Positions 11,118 to 24,938 of a stretch of 64,000 nt of DNA are shown piece by piece; the first letter of the stretch is position 1, and each line of letters begins with the position of its first letter. The DNA lies in NCBI RefSeq assembly GCF_029946505.1, contig NZ_JARZHG010000003.1:496001-560000 (forward strand). Direction: 5' to 3'. The stretch comes from Polyangium sp. y55x31. GTDB taxonomy: Bacteria; Myxococcota_A; Polyangia; Polyangiales; Polyangiaceae. The notes below the pieces were generated by a model, which saw only the letters and a program-made list of their open reading frames with translations, was not told the origin of the DNA and did no database searches. Position numbers and translations under genes: made by a program.

Positions 11118-11658
11118 ACGCGCCTTGCTCCTCGCCTTCCTCGCGGCCCCGGTCGCGTGCTCGTCCACGCCTCCGCCCGACGCGCCCACGCAGCCGCTCG
11201 TGCGTGGCCCGCGGATCGTCTTCTCGTACGAGACGCTCGACGGCGGCGCCTTGTCGACGGAGACCGTCGCGGGACGCTACACCGTGATCGGGTTCGTCGC
11301 GACGTACGACGACTCGTCCCACGCGCAGGCCCGCTTCCTCTCGACCCTCGTCAGGCGACACGTCCCGCGCATCAACGCCGGCCTCGTCGTCCTCGAACCG
11401 CCGCACCACAAGCTGCTCGTCGAGGCCTTCGCGAAGGTCGTCGATCCGCCGTATCCGGTCGCCATGGCCGACGACGCCACGATCGCGGGCGCCGGGCCTT
11501 TCCAGGGCCTCCACCACGTCCCGAGCGTCGTCATCCTCGATCCCCAGGGCCGTGAGGTCTTCCGCAACTTCGGCCTCGCGAATGCCGACGCCCTCGACGC
11601 GGCCCTGCGCGCCCTCGAACAAGGCAAGACGCCGCAGACGCAGACGATCGCGCGTTAG
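11104..11658 (+). CDS. Thioredoxin-fold lipoprotein lacking the CxxC active site
   Basis: The 184-residue product has a lipoprotein signal peptide with a PVAC lipobox at about residue 19. The mature domain resembles TlpA/redoxin proteins: FSYETLDGGALS, then a GRYTVIGFVATYDDSSHAQ strand-turn-helix where TlpA proteins carry WCxxC. It ends with GLHHVPSVVILDPQGREVFRNFG, which includes the cis-proline region. Both redox cysteines are absent, so it is probably not an oxidoreductase. The ATG at 11104 overlaps the previous gene by 14 bases. Its stop overlaps the convergent PhnD-like gene by four bases. Confidence 0.7.
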   Translation: MIRVRRALLLAFLAAPVACSSTPPPDAPTQPLVRGPRIVFSYETLDGGALSTETVAGRYTVIGFVATYDDSSHAQARFLSTLVRRHVPRINAGLVVLEPPHHKLLVEAFAKVVDPPYPVAMADDATIAGAGPFQGLHHVPSVVILDPQGREVFRNFGLANADALDAALRALEQGKTPQTQTIAR

Positions 11659-12479
11659 CCCTCGGACTCCTGCTTGGCGATGAGCTTCGCCAGCGGATCC
11701 AGGTGCTCGCTCAGCGCCACGACGAACCCCTCCGCGCCGAAGAGCGCCTGCGCGGCCCGACCGAGCTCGCTGTCTCCGCTGCCCACGAGCGCCCGCTGCA
11801 CCTTGCGCATCGTCGCCACCGGCACGCGCACGCTCGCGGCCATCACGTCCGACGGGATCGGTCCCGCGCACGTGATCACGTGCACGTCCGCCTTGCCCCA
11901 TCCGGCCCGCACGATGCGCTCGCCGCGCGGATGGCTCGGGTCCGGCTCCACGTGCACGAACGTCGCGCCCACGTCCGCGTCGCCCCGCAGCACCGCGCGC
12001 GCCACCTCGCCGTGCGAGCCGAAGAAGAGGTTCTCGCGGAAGGCGCGATCGAGGTCCACGCCGATCGAGCGCAGGTGCGCCCGGAGCACGATGTACCCGG
12101 CGGCGCTCTGCCGATCGACCCACGCCGCGCGTAGCCCCTGGAGATCGCCGATCTCGCGCAGCGTCGAGTTCGTCGGCGCGTAGAGCGCCGTCATGTATGA
12201 CGACGCCCCGTTCCGCACGGGCAGCACGATCGGCATGACGCGCGCGCGGCTCGTCGCGCGCATCGCCACGAGCGGCGGTAACCAGCCGAGATCGACCTCG
12301 CCGGTCTCCAGGGCTTCGAGCAGTGTGTTGTAGTTCCAGCCTCCGAGGCCGTGCACCTCGAAGCCCGTCGCCTCCGACAGCGCTTTGCAGAACGCGGCGA
12401 GCGACGCGCGTGACCCCTCCGGATCCGACGTGAGCACGACGCCCACGGCGAGGGTCGTCTTCTCTTCTCCCGGAACCAT
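11655..12479 (-). CDS. PhnD-like periplasmic-binding-fold protein without signal peptide
   Basis: The 274-residue protein has the two-lobed layout of phosphate/phosphonate-binding PhnD proteins. Motifs include LAAFCKALSEATGFEV, GGWNYNTLLEALETGEVDLGWLPP, the hinge region ASSYMTALYAPTNS, and the LFFGSHGEVARAVLRGDADVGATF segment. It starts directly with charged residues and has no Sec signal, so a cytoplasmic ligand sensor or domain-level relative is more likely than a transport receptor. No permease or ATPase gene is nearby. The ligand cannot be read from the sequence. Confidence 0.75.
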   Translation of the reverse strand: MVPGEEKTTLAVGVVLTSDPEGSRASLAAFCKALSEATGFEVHGLGGWNYNTLLEALETGEVDLGWLPPLVAMRATSRARVMPIVLPVRNGASSYMTALYAPTNSTLREIGDLQGLRAAWVDRQSAAGYIVLRAHLRSIGVDLDRAFRENLFFGSHGEVARAVLRGDADVGATFVHVEPDPSHPRGERIVRAGWGKADVHVITCAGPIPSDVMAASVRVPVATMRKVQRALVGSGDSELGRAAQALFGAEGFVVALSEHLDPLAKLIAKQESEG

Positions 12480-12520
12480 GCCCCACGGTCGCAGGGGGTC
12501 ACGCGGTGGTCAAGACGGGA

Positions 12521-14446
12521 TCATTCTGCGGCGATCGGCTCGTAGGTCGTCGTCCGGATCTCGGGGTTGTTCTCGAACACGGCCTTGCCCAAGAGCTGCT
12601 GCAGGAGCGGACGGAAGCGCTCCATGGCCTTGCCGCGCACGATGTCGCGGAGGACGAGCGCGTCCTCGCGCGCCTTCGCGATCGTCTCGGGATCCGTCGC
12701 CTTCCGATACACCTCGGCGATCGTCCCGGGCGCGTTCACGGCCACGTCGCGCAGCGCCTCGGCCGCGTGTTTGGCCTTGTCGATCACGCGCTCCGCGGCC
12801 GACTTCTTGATGAGCGGCGCCACCGCGTAGACCAGGTTCGCCGCCGTCCCCGCGACGCGGTGGGGCGGGTAGTAAAGCGCGCTCTTGTACTTCGGGTTCG
12901 CGTCGAGGAACGCGCGCACCTGCTCGATCGTCAGGCCCTCTTCGGCGAGCACGCGCTCGAGCTCCTGCTCGGCCGCGATCCGCGCCTTGAACATGTACAT
13001 CTGGATGCGCGAGTAGAAGTTCGCCGCGCCGTCGCCGCTCGTCTCGACCGCGCAGAAGATCGTGCCCGGGTACTTCCCGGTGATCAGCGACTGCACGCCG
13101 TCCGAGACCCCGGACGAGGGCATGCATCCGAACGGCTTCACGCTCACCGTGATGTGCGCCTTCGCGCGCACCGTGTTCACGATCAGCTTGCCGACCTCCA
13201 TGTGCCCTTCGCCGCCGCGCAGATCGTTCGAGTAGTAGTCCTCGGCCACCTGCGCGACGAGGTCCATGTCCGGCAGGTGATAGTCGTGCAGGCCGATCGG
13301 CTGCGCGAACGCCTGGAAGCCGAGCTTCAGCGCGCCCTCCGCGAGCCGCATCGTGGCGATCCGCTTCGCCACGTCGAACTCGCCCTGGTGGTCCTTGAGG
13401 CCCATCGTCCCCTCGTCCACGCCGCGCAGCACCTCGCGATCCTGCGTGTCGTGACGGACCTCCCACACGTTGTAGAGCAGCCACGCCGTCGTGAGCTGAA
13501 TGTCGTTCTCGGCGCCTTCGCTCTCGAGGAACTTCTGGAGCTGGTAGTTGCCGTCGCCCTCCGTCGTCATCGCCCAGAACTCGCCGATGATCGACGCCTT
13601 CGCGCGCACGCGCAGCCGGTCGACCTCGATCGCCTCGAAGAGCTTGCGGCACTTGTAGAGCGCGACGAACACGTTCGTCTGGTCGTGCAGCGCCTTGTAG
13701 ATGATGCGCTTGGCCTCTTCGAGCGCCTTGTTCGTCGCGCCGGGCACGACCTCGTAGGGCCGGATGCGGTAGCCGAGCGCGTTCAGCACGTCGCCACACA
13801 CGATGCCCTTCACGATCCCCACGAAGAACGCGGGGTTCATGTCGATGCCCACGTCGTCGCCCGTCGCCTGCGAGAGGCCCCCGGTCTGCTGGAACAGCAT
13901 CACCCGGAAGCCGTCGAAGCCCGCGTCGCGCAGCGCTTTGCGGTACTCCGTCACGTACATCCCGAAGCGGCAGGGCCCGCACGCGCCGGCCGTCAGGAAC
14001 ACGTAGTTCTTGACGACCTCCTCGCTGGTCAAACCCTTCTCGTCGCGGAGCTTGATCAGGTAGTTCACCAGGTTGCCGACGGTGAAGTACGTCGGGTTGC
14101 ACTGGCCGCGGTTGCCGAACTCCTTGCCGACCTGCAGGCCTTCCTGGTCCGGACAGCCGATGTTCTTGATCTTGTAGCCGAGTCCGCCGAGCGCGCCTTC
14201 CACGAGGAAGTCCTGCGCCGCCGTGAGGCCCGAGATCAGGAGCGTCACGTTCTCGCGCTCGCTCCGCTTCACCTGCGGGTTGAGCATCGAGTCGACCCAC
14301 TGCTTGCGCTCGGCCTTGATGCCGAGGCGCTCACGCTCCGCCTCCTCGAAGGCGCGGAGCTCGGCCTCGAGGGCCTCGTCGACCACGGACTGCTTCGCGC
14401 CGCCGTTCATGATTGGCAGCCGCGTCCTCTGCACTGCAGTTTCCAT
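12521..14446 (-). CDS. 2-hydroxyacyl-CoA dehydratase-type protein paired with the activase
   Basis: The ATG at 14446 has a strong GGGAGGAA ribosome-binding site five bases upstream and gives 641 residues; an in-frame TTG at 14476 is less likely. The sequence follows the large CoA-dehydratase/activase-associated family. It has LLISGLTAAQDFLVEGAL, GCPDQEGLQVGKEFGNRGQCNP, a TAGACGPCRFGMY cysteine motif near 155-170, and VKPFGCMPSSGVSDGVQ with another cysteine near 440. These cysteines are candidate iron-sulfur ligands. It lies 26 bases after the activase stop and shares its operon. The substrate is unknown. Family knowledge points to radical-type dehydration of hydroxyacyl-CoA or a related ATP-driven reduction. 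Confidence 0.75.
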   Translation of the reverse strand: METAVQRTRLPIMNGGAKQSVVDEALEAELRAFEEAERERLGIKAERKQWVDSMLNPQVKRSERENVTLLISGLTAAQDFLVEGALGGLGYKIKNIGCPDQEGLQVGKEFGNRGQCNPTYFTVGNLVNYLIKLRDEKGLTSEEVVKNYVFLTAGACGPCRFGMYVTEYRKALRDAGFDGFRVMLFQQTGGLSQATGDDVGIDMNPAFFVGIVKGIVCGDVLNALGYRIRPYEVVPGATNKALEEAKRIIYKALHDQTNVFVALYKCRKLFEAIEVDRLRVRAKASIIGEFWAMTTEGDGNYQLQKFLESEGAENDIQLTTAWLLYNVWEVRHDTQDREVLRGVDEGTMGLKDHQGEFDVAKRIATMRLAEGALKLGFQAFAQPIGLHDYHLPDMDLVAQVAEDYYSNDLRGGEGHMEVGKLIVNTVRAKAHITVSVKPFGCMPSSGVSDGVQSLITGKYPGTIFCAVETSGDGAANFYSRIQMYMFKARIAAEQELERVLAEEGLTIEQVRAFLDANPKYKSALYYPPHRVAGTAANLVYAVAPLIKKSAAERVIDKAKHAAEALRDVAVNAPGTIAEVYRKATDPETIAKAREDALVLRDIVRGKAMERFRPLLQQLLGKAVFENNPEIRTTTYEPIAAE

Positions 14447-14472
14447 CGATTCCTCCCTGAACTCCTTCGACG

Positions 14473-18069
<3,597 letters not shown>

Positions 18070-18098
18070 GCGGTCCCTCTCCCGTGCCGTTTGCCGCC

Positions 18099-18118
18099 GA
18101 CTGACTGTCCAGTCAGTC
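18099..18118. promoter_or_regulatory. Perfect 20-bp palindromic operator between the activase and TetR genes
   Basis: GACTGACTG-N2-CAGTCAGTC is a perfect inverted repeat of two 9-base arms. It lies 30 bases upstream of the activase start and about 104 bases upstream of the divergent TetR gene. TetR-family dimers typically bind palindromes of this size, so autoregulation and repression of the activase-dehydratase operon is the simple reading. Binding is inferred, not shown. Confidence 0.7.
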
Positions 18119-18221
18119 AGAATGGGGTAACATGGTGACCCGATCCCCGCAAGGCTGAGCCCGCTCGTCGGGCGCTCATCCGTTGTGCGCGTCACGCGGG
18201 CGAGGTGGTACAAGGCCCTTC

Positions 18222-18884
18222 ATGGACAAGGGCGAGCGCCGCATGGACAAGGCCGAGCGTCGTCTCGAGCTCCTCCGTGCGGCTCGCGACGTCTTCGCGA
18301 CGAAGGGCTATCACGCGGCGAAGGTCGACGACATCGTGGCCCGGGCGAGCGTCGCCAAGGGCACGTTTTATCTCTACTTCCCCGACAAGCGTTCGGTCTT
18401 CGTGGAGCTCGTCGACGGGCTCTTCTCGCGCCTCGGCGGCGCGATCCTCACCGTCGACACGCAGGGCGACATCGAGGCGCAGATCAAGCATAACATCCGC
18501 GGCATCGTGGCCGTCCTGCTCGACGACCCGGCGCTCACGCAGCTCTTGCTCTCCTTCGCGCCGGGCCTCGATCCCGCCTTCGCCGCGAAGATCCGCTCCT
18601 TCTACGACGGCGTGAAGACGTTGCTCCGCATGAGCCTCGACGAAGGCCAGCGCCTCGGCATCGTGGCCGAAGGCGACACCACGATGTACGCGACGTTCAC
18701 GATCGGCGCCCTCAAGGAAATCTTCACCGAGAGCACCGACCGAGGCCAGGCCTGGCCCCGCGAGCAGCTCGTCGACCAGCTCTTCCGCTACCTGCAGCGC
18801 GGCTTCCTGCGCATCGACCGCGCCCCCGAGGCCCCCGTCTCCGTGCCCCCGAAGCCGCGCAAAGCCCGCAAAAAGAGCGCTTAG
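18222..18884 (+). CDS. TetR/AcrR-family transcriptional regulator
   Basis: The 220-residue product has the TetR DNA-binding domain at about residues 10-60. It reads ELLRAARDVFATKGYHAAKV, then DDIVARASVAKGTFYLYFPDK, the recognition helix with the typical GTFYxYF motif. The rest is an all-helical ligand and dimerisation domain. The C-terminus is Lys/Arg-rich. ATGs at 18222 and 18243 are both possible; the first is used. It is divergent from the activase gene with the palindrome in between, so it probably controls that operon in response to an acyl-CoA or related ligand (inference). Confidence 0.9.
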   Translation: MDKGERRMDKAERRLELLRAARDVFATKGYHAAKVDDIVARASVAKGTFYLYFPDKRSVFVELVDGLFSRLGGAILTVDTQGDIEAQIKHNIRGIVAVLLDDPALTQLLLSFAPGLDPAFAAKIRSFYDGVKTLLRMSLDEGQRLGIVAEGDTTMYATFTIGALKEIFTESTDRGQAWPREQLVDQLFRYLQRGFLRIDRAPEAPVSVPPKPRKARKKSA

Positions 18885-18892
18885 CGCCGGCA

Positions 18893-18956
18893 GACCGGCC
18901 GGTCATTCAACACCCCACGCGGGGTTCGTCCCGACCTGACCCGCGAGTCAGTTTTT
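18893..18956 (+). terminator. Hairpin cluster after the TetR gene
   Basis: Three short inverted repeats follow the TetR stop: GACCGGCCGGTC (18893-18904), CCCC-ACGC-GGGG (18913-18924) and CTGAC-N6-GTCAG (18936-18951). The last is followed directly by TTTTT (18952-18956), as expected for an intrinsic terminator, though its stem is only five pairs. The region is convergent with the amidotransferase gene. Confidence 0.5.
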
Positions 18957-18994
18957 ACGGTGATGACGTAACGTCAGCGCGCGTGGCGCGCACG

Positions 18995-19756
18995 TCAGCG
19001 GGCGCGGCGCGGCAGGATGTGGCGGATGAAGTTGAGGAGCGTGCGCCGCCCGAACTCGCCCTCCTCGATCTCGGCGTGCAGCGACTCGACGGCAAAGCCC
19101 TCGCCCGCGAGGATCTCCCAGCGGTGCTCGATGTAGCCGCGCATCACGTCGGCATCGAGCTCGGGGTGGAATTGCACGCCGTAGCAGGTCTCGGTGAAGC
19201 GGATCGCGTGGTGGTCTTCGAGGTCGTTCTTCGCGAGCGCGGTTGCCCCGTGCGGCAGCCGCACGACCGTATCCACGTGCGTCACGTTCGCCCGGAAGAC
19301 CTCGGGCAAGCCGTCGAAGATCGGGTCGTCCGCGAGCCTGTGGATCGCCCGCGTGCCGATCTCGCGGCCGCGCGGGTTTCGTTGCACCTCGCCCCCGAGC
19401 GCCTGGGCGAGAATTTGGTGGCCAAAGCAAATCCCGAACGTGGGCACGCCGAGGCCCACGACCTCGCGCAAGAAGCCCTCCGTGGCGAGCATCCACGGCT
19501 CGCGGTCGGGCACGTTCGCCGCCGAGCCGGTGATCACGAGGGCGGCGGCGTCGCGCATGTCCGGCGGTCCGCCCTCGCGGGCGTCGAACGTGTCGTAGCC
19601 GCCGCTCCAGGCGTCTCCGATGACGCCCGTGATGAGATCAGCGAACTCGCCGCGGCGCTCGCGCACCTTGGGCACGGGCTCGCCCGTCTTCATGATGTAA
19701 ATCTTCCGGTTCGAAAGGTCCGAGCGCTCGGCTGCCATCCCTCCGATCATAATCAC
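18995..19756 (-). CDS. Class I glutamine amidotransferase-domain protein
   Basis: The 253-residue protein has the GATase1 catalytic triad: nucleophile Cys110 in FGICFGHQ, and His197/Glu199 in GVQFHPEL. The oxyanion strand LVITGSAANV is at about 74. This is the stand-alone form similar to the amidotransferase part of GMP synthase. It may release ammonia for an unknown acceptor or hydrolyse a gamma-glutamyl compound. GTG 19756, ATG 19750 and ATG 19738 are all possible starts; none has an ideal ribosome-binding site. It is divergent from the YkgJ-type gene with about 50 bases between. Confidence 0.85.
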   Translation of the reverse strand: MIMIGGMAAERSDLSNRKIYIMKTGEPVPKVRERRGEFADLITGVIGDAWSGGYDTFDAREGGPPDMRDAAALVITGSAANVPDREPWMLATEGFLREVVGLGVPTFGICFGHQILAQALGGEVQRNPRGREIGTRAIHRLADDPIFDGLPEVFRANVTHVDTVVRLPHGATALAKNDLEDHHAIRFTETCYGVQFHPELDADVMRGYIEHRWEILAGEGFAVESLHAEIEEGEFGRRTLLNFIRHILPRRAR

Positions 19757-19807
19757 GTCGCCGGAAAACGTCCCCTCCCGGCGCCGCGCACGTGATAGGG
19801 CCTCGGC

Positions 19808-20488
19808 ATGTCCGCGCCGCTCGTGGAGCGCCCCGTCTGGCGCAGGTTCCCGCCGCGCAGGCTCCTACGCGCGGCCGCCCACGTACGCGCGGGCGGGCTC
19901 GCCGCGATCGTGGACGACCGGGATTCGGTGCAGATCCTCCTCGGGCTGACCGAAGCGGGAAAGCTCACCGAACTCGGCCTCTCTGCCCTGCTCACCCTGG
20001 AGCAGCGGCGATTTCGGCGCGTGAAGACCGGCCCGGCGTCGGGGCTCGCCCTCGTGCGGGTCCGGCCGCGCTTCCGGCCCGTCGTGCTCGACTGGTGCGC
20101 GCGCGACACGCTCTTCGAGGGGCCGACGCGGGTGATGCCACTCGATTGCACGGCCTGCGCGGCCTGCTGCCACGACGCCGACGTGCGCCTCGACGCGCAC
20201 GACCTCGCGCGCTTCCGTGCCGCGGGCCGGAGAGACCTCACGGGGCGGGCGTACGTGAAACGGTCGCGGGACGGGCGGGTCACGCTTCGTCTGGCCGACG
20301 ATGGCCGGTGCCAATTGCTCGGCCCGGACAACCGGTGCACGATTTACGAGATTCGCCCCGGGGACTGCCGTGCATTCGTGGCCGGCAGCGAGGCGTGTCT
20401 TTCGGCGAGGCGGGAGACGCTCGGGCTCCGGGACGGAGCCGCGTGGGACGAGATCCTCGAGGCGTTCGATCGGGGCCCTCTCGATTGA
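19808..20488 (+). CDS. YkgJ-family cysteine-cluster protein
   Basis: The 226-residue product contains the zinc/iron-binding signature of the YkgJ/UPF0153 family. It has a CxxCxxCC cluster (Cys114, 117, 120, 121), followed by CQLLGPDNRCTIYEIRPGDCRAF with three more cysteines between about 176 and 196. The family is proposed to bind a metal or Fe-S centre, and its biochemical role is unresolved. The N-terminal 100 residues form a separate segment, probably PqqD- or regulator-like, of unknown function. The stop codon lies inside a strong hairpin that probably ends transcription. Confidence 0.85.
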   Translation: MSAPLVERPVWRRFPPRRLLRAAAHVRAGGLAAIVDDRDSVQILLGLTEAGKLTELGLSALLTLEQRRFRRVKTGPASGLALVRVRPRFRPVVLDWCARDTLFEGPTRVMPLDCTACAACCHDADVRLDAHDLARFRAAGRRDLTGRAYVKRSRDGRVTLRLADDGRCQLLGPDNRCTIYEIRPGDCRAFVAGSEACLSARRETLGLRDGAAWDEILEAFDRGPLD

Positions 20489-20494
20489 GGGCCC
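20473..20494. terminator. Bidirectional hairpin between ykgJ-type gene and lipoprotein operon
   Basis: GGGCCCTC-N6-GAGGGCCC is a perfect 8-bp stem that spans the stop codon of the upstream gene and ends six bases before the convergent lipoprotein operon. There is no T-run, so it is a probable but not classical terminator. Confidence 0.5.
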
Positions 20495-20499
20495 TCGCA

Positions 20500-20796
20500 T
20501 CAACGCTCGGGGAGGTCCTTGTTGAGCATCGCGTTCGCGGTGGTGTCGTCCACGCAGGTGAGCGTGTTGTCGGGGTTCAGCGTGCAGCGCTTGAGCTTCG
20601 AGTTCGTGTCGGAGCAGCCCTTGCCGAAGCCGGCGAAGCCGCTCGAGCACGTGCCCTCGAGGTAGGTCTGGTAAAGGACGGGCTTGCCGTCCGGGGTCGA
20701 CATCCAGTGACCCGCGGTGCGGTAACGAACCTGGTTCGAGCAGCCGACGCCGGTCAGCAGGCAGAGCGCCGCGCAGGCCCAAAGAAGTTTCTTCAT
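20500..20796 (-). CDS. Small Cys-rich lipoprotein, fourth gene of a four-gene operon
   Basis: The 98-residue product starts MKKLLWACAALCLLTGVGC, a lipoprotein signal with a GVGC lipobox at about residue 19. The mature part carries several further cysteines (GTCSSGFAGFGKGCSD, RCTLNPDNTLTCVDD), suggesting disulfides in the periplasm or outer surface. The ATG at 20796 is used; a longer frame to 20865 overlaps the upstream gene and lacks a signal start. It follows the third lipoprotein gene after 17 bases. No family is recognised. Confidence 0.7.
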   Translation of the reverse strand: MKKLLWACAALCLLTGVGCSNQVRYRTAGHWMSTPDGKPVLYQTYLEGTCSSGFAGFGKGCSDTNSKLKRCTLNPDNTLTCVDDTTANAMLNKDLPER

Positions 20797-20813
20797 GGCG
20801 ATCGCTCCTCCTG

Positions 20814-21083
20814 TCAGTAAATGCTCTCGGGAAGGACGTTGTCGAGCACCTTGGTCTCCTTGCAATTCGCGGAGCCGGTGTCGGTGACGTCACACACGGT
20901 GACGGAGAAGTTGAAGAGCTGCTTCTTCGTCGAGGGATCGACCTGGCCCGTGTTCTGGATGCGCTCCTGGTACACCTTCTCGGGACCGAGGAACGTCTGC
21001 GAGGTCAGGATCTTCGGCGGAGGCCCACACGCGACGCCGGCGAGCGCGAGCAGCGCGACGAGCGCGATACGAATCGATTTCAT
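20814..21083 (-). CDS. Small lipoprotein, third gene of the four-gene operon
   Basis: The 89-residue product starts MKSIRIALVALLALAGVAC with a GVAC lipobox at about residue 19. The mature part has two cysteines framing a short loop (VTVCDVTDTGSANCKETKV), a pattern shared with the neighbouring lipoproteins, where a strand ending in Cys is followed by a polar loop and a second Cys. It is 15 bases downstream of the second lipoprotein gene. Function unknown. Confidence 0.7.
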   Translation of the reverse strand: MKSIRIALVALLALAGVACGPPPKILTSQTFLGPEKVYQERIQNTGQVDPSTKKQLFNFSVTVCDVTDTGSANCKETKVLDNVLPESIY

Positions 21084-21098
21084 CGTGCTTCTCCTTTC

Positions 21099-21389
21099 TC
21101 AGCGGACGTTCGTCGTAGCGCCAGAATACGTGCCGCCCGCCTGCGGGCAGACGACATCGTTCGCGCCGTCACACGACAGCTTGCAGATCAGTTTGTCCCC
21201 CGTGTCCTGGCACAGGTAGAACTGGTGCGTCTTCTTCGCGAAGAAGAGGTAGTTCTCGAACTTGCTGACCTCGAGCGCGGTCACGGGGCTCTTCTGGTTG
21301 TCCTCGAAGCGGGTGATCGTGCGCGTGACACAACCCGTCGCGAGGGCCGCGAGGGCAAGAGAGGCGAGCGCCATCGGGATGCGGGACAT
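21099..21389 (-). CDS. Small lipoprotein, second gene of the four-gene operon
   Basis: The 96-residue product starts MSRIPMALASLALAALATGC with an ATGC lipobox at about residue 20. The mature part reads FENYLFFAKKTHQFYLCQDT, then GDKLICKLSCDG and VVCPQAGG, again with paired cysteines. The first gene of the operon has a comparable segment (MKFLVVQGNSQQVVKCQV), suggesting distant paralogy. The ATG at 21389 is chosen because the upstream extension is Arg-rich and overlaps the first gene. The gap to the first gene is 11 bases. Confidence 0.7.
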   Translation of the reverse strand: MSRIPMALASLALAALATGCVTRTITRFEDNQKSPVTALEVSKFENYLFFAKKTHQFYLCQDTGDKLICKLSCDGANDVVCPQAGGTYSGATTNVR

Positions 21390-21400
21390 GGTGACTCCTC

Positions 21401-21622
21401 TCAATCCTCGTCCTGCAGGACGAGCTGCATCGGTTTGCATCCGGAGAGCGCGCCGTCGGCGCCGACCTGGCACTTGACGACCTGCTGCGAGTTGCCCTGA
21501 ACGACCAGGAATTTCATCTGGTCACGAGCGCTCGTGATCTGCGTGACGACCTTCGGAGGCGTACATCCGAAGGCGCCCGACAGCACCACGAAGGCGCCCG
21601 CGCTGAGTAGCCATTTGCTCAT
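21401..21622 (-). CDS. Small lipoprotein, first gene of the four-gene operon
   Basis: The ATG at 21622 has AGGAG nine bases upstream and gives 73 residues starting MSKWLLSAGAFVVLSGAFGC, a lipoprotein signal with an AFGC lipobox. The mature part is short: TQITSARDQMKFLVVQGNS, then VVKCQVGADGALSGCKPMQLVLQDED. This K-C-x8-G-C-K strand-loop-strand pattern recurs in the other three products. Downstream genes follow at 11, 15 and 17 bases, so the four are co-transcribed. Confidence 0.7.
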   Translation of the reverse strand: MSKWLLSAGAFVVLSGAFGCTPPKVVTQITSARDQMKFLVVQGNSQQVVKCQVGADGALSGCKPMQLVLQDED

Positions 21623-21711
21623 CTGCACAAGCTCCTGTGATCGCGCGGAGCCTGCGTGAGGCCCCCCGCCGCGTGTAGACCCTCGCCAACTTTTACGTCC
21701 ATGTCAACGTT

Positions 21712-21717
21712 TTACCC
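21712..21717 (-). promoter_or_regulatory. Candidate -35 box upstream of the lipoprotein operon
   Basis: On the minus strand the sequence TTGACA, about 90 bases upstream of the first lipoprotein start, matches the sigma-70 -35 consensus exactly. No convincing -10 box lies at the normal spacing; TCTACA is slightly too far away. Weak support only. Confidence 0.25.
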
Positions 21718-21789
21718 CGTGCGCGTGGTGCCATGGAGCACGAGGACGTACCCAGGCGAACGCGCTTCAGGCAGGACGAAACGGGCGGA

Positions 21790-24180
<2,391 letters not shown>

Positions 24181-24215
24181 GGGCGGCTAGCTCTTACCGC
24201 TTCCGGCGCCGCGCG

Positions 24216-24938
24216 TCATCGCTTCGCGCTGACGATGTCGGAGATCGCTTGGTAGTCGGACTCCTCGACGGCCCCCTGGATGAGGCAGGCGAGCTGCCCG
24301 CTCGGCGCGATGAGGGCGTGGACGGGGAGGTTGCCCGCGTCCTTGACCCCGAGGGCCGAGATCCAGGTGTCACGACCGCCGCCCTCGGGCAGCCAGTAGG
24401 ACGCGCGCACGCCGGCCTCGGGCTGGGCTTCGAGGAAACGCGAGAGCTGCCGTTCGTCGTCGTCGAGCGAGACGAACGCGAGGTCGATCATCACCCCGGC
24501 GTTGCGCAGGCGGCTCTGGAAGTTCTGGAGCCTGGGCATTTCTTCTTTGCACGGCCCACACCAGGCCGCCCAGAGGTTCACCCAGACCCATTTGCCGACG
24601 CCGAACGAAATGCTTCCGGGCAGCGCCGTCGCGCCCGGGGCCGCGGCGGTCTTGAGCGAACCCTTCGGCGCCGGGCGCGCCGTCGTATCGGCGCAGAGCT
24701 TGCGAGGCGCGGCGGGCGCGGCGCTCGGCTTCGCGGAGGGCGTGGCCGAGGCCGGGTTCGTCGCGGCCGCCCCGTTCGGGGCCGTGACCGCATTGCTGCG
24801 GCCCGTCACCGGCGGCTCCGGTTTTGCCGTTCCTCCGTTTTCGCACGCCGCGACGGCCAGCGAGAACATGCACGCAGTGAGCAAGGCGCGGGGGTTTGGG
24901 GGCAGAGGCCGGCCCGCAGGGCTGGCCGGAGCCCCCAT
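24216..24938 (-). CDS. TlpA-like thiol-disulfide oxidoreductase lipoprotein
   Basis: The ATG at 24938 overlaps the previous stop by one base (TGATG) and gives 240 residues; an ATG at 24959 would overlap 22 bases. A hydrophobic segment ends in a lipobox-like LAVAAC at about residue 31, followed by an Ala/Pro/Ser-rich linker. The thioredoxin fold has WAAWCGPCKEEMP, the CxxC active site of TlpA/ResA-type reductants. The later LPVHALIAPSGQ segment holds the cis-proline. It is the third gene of the VKOR-DsbA operon, so it probably exchanges electrons with those proteins in the periplasm (inference). Confidence 0.85.
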   Translation of the reverse strand: MGAPASPAGRPLPPNPRALLTACMFSLAVAACENGGTAKPEPPVTGRSNAVTAPNGAAATNPASATPSAKPSAAPAAPRKLCADTTARPAPKGSLKTAAAPGATALPGSISFGVGKWVWVNLWAAWCGPCKEEMPRLQNFQSRLRNAGVMIDLAFVSLDDDERQLSRFLEAQPEAGVRASYWLPEGGGRDTWISALGVKDAGNLPVHALIAPSGQLACLIQGAVEESDYQAISDIVSAKR

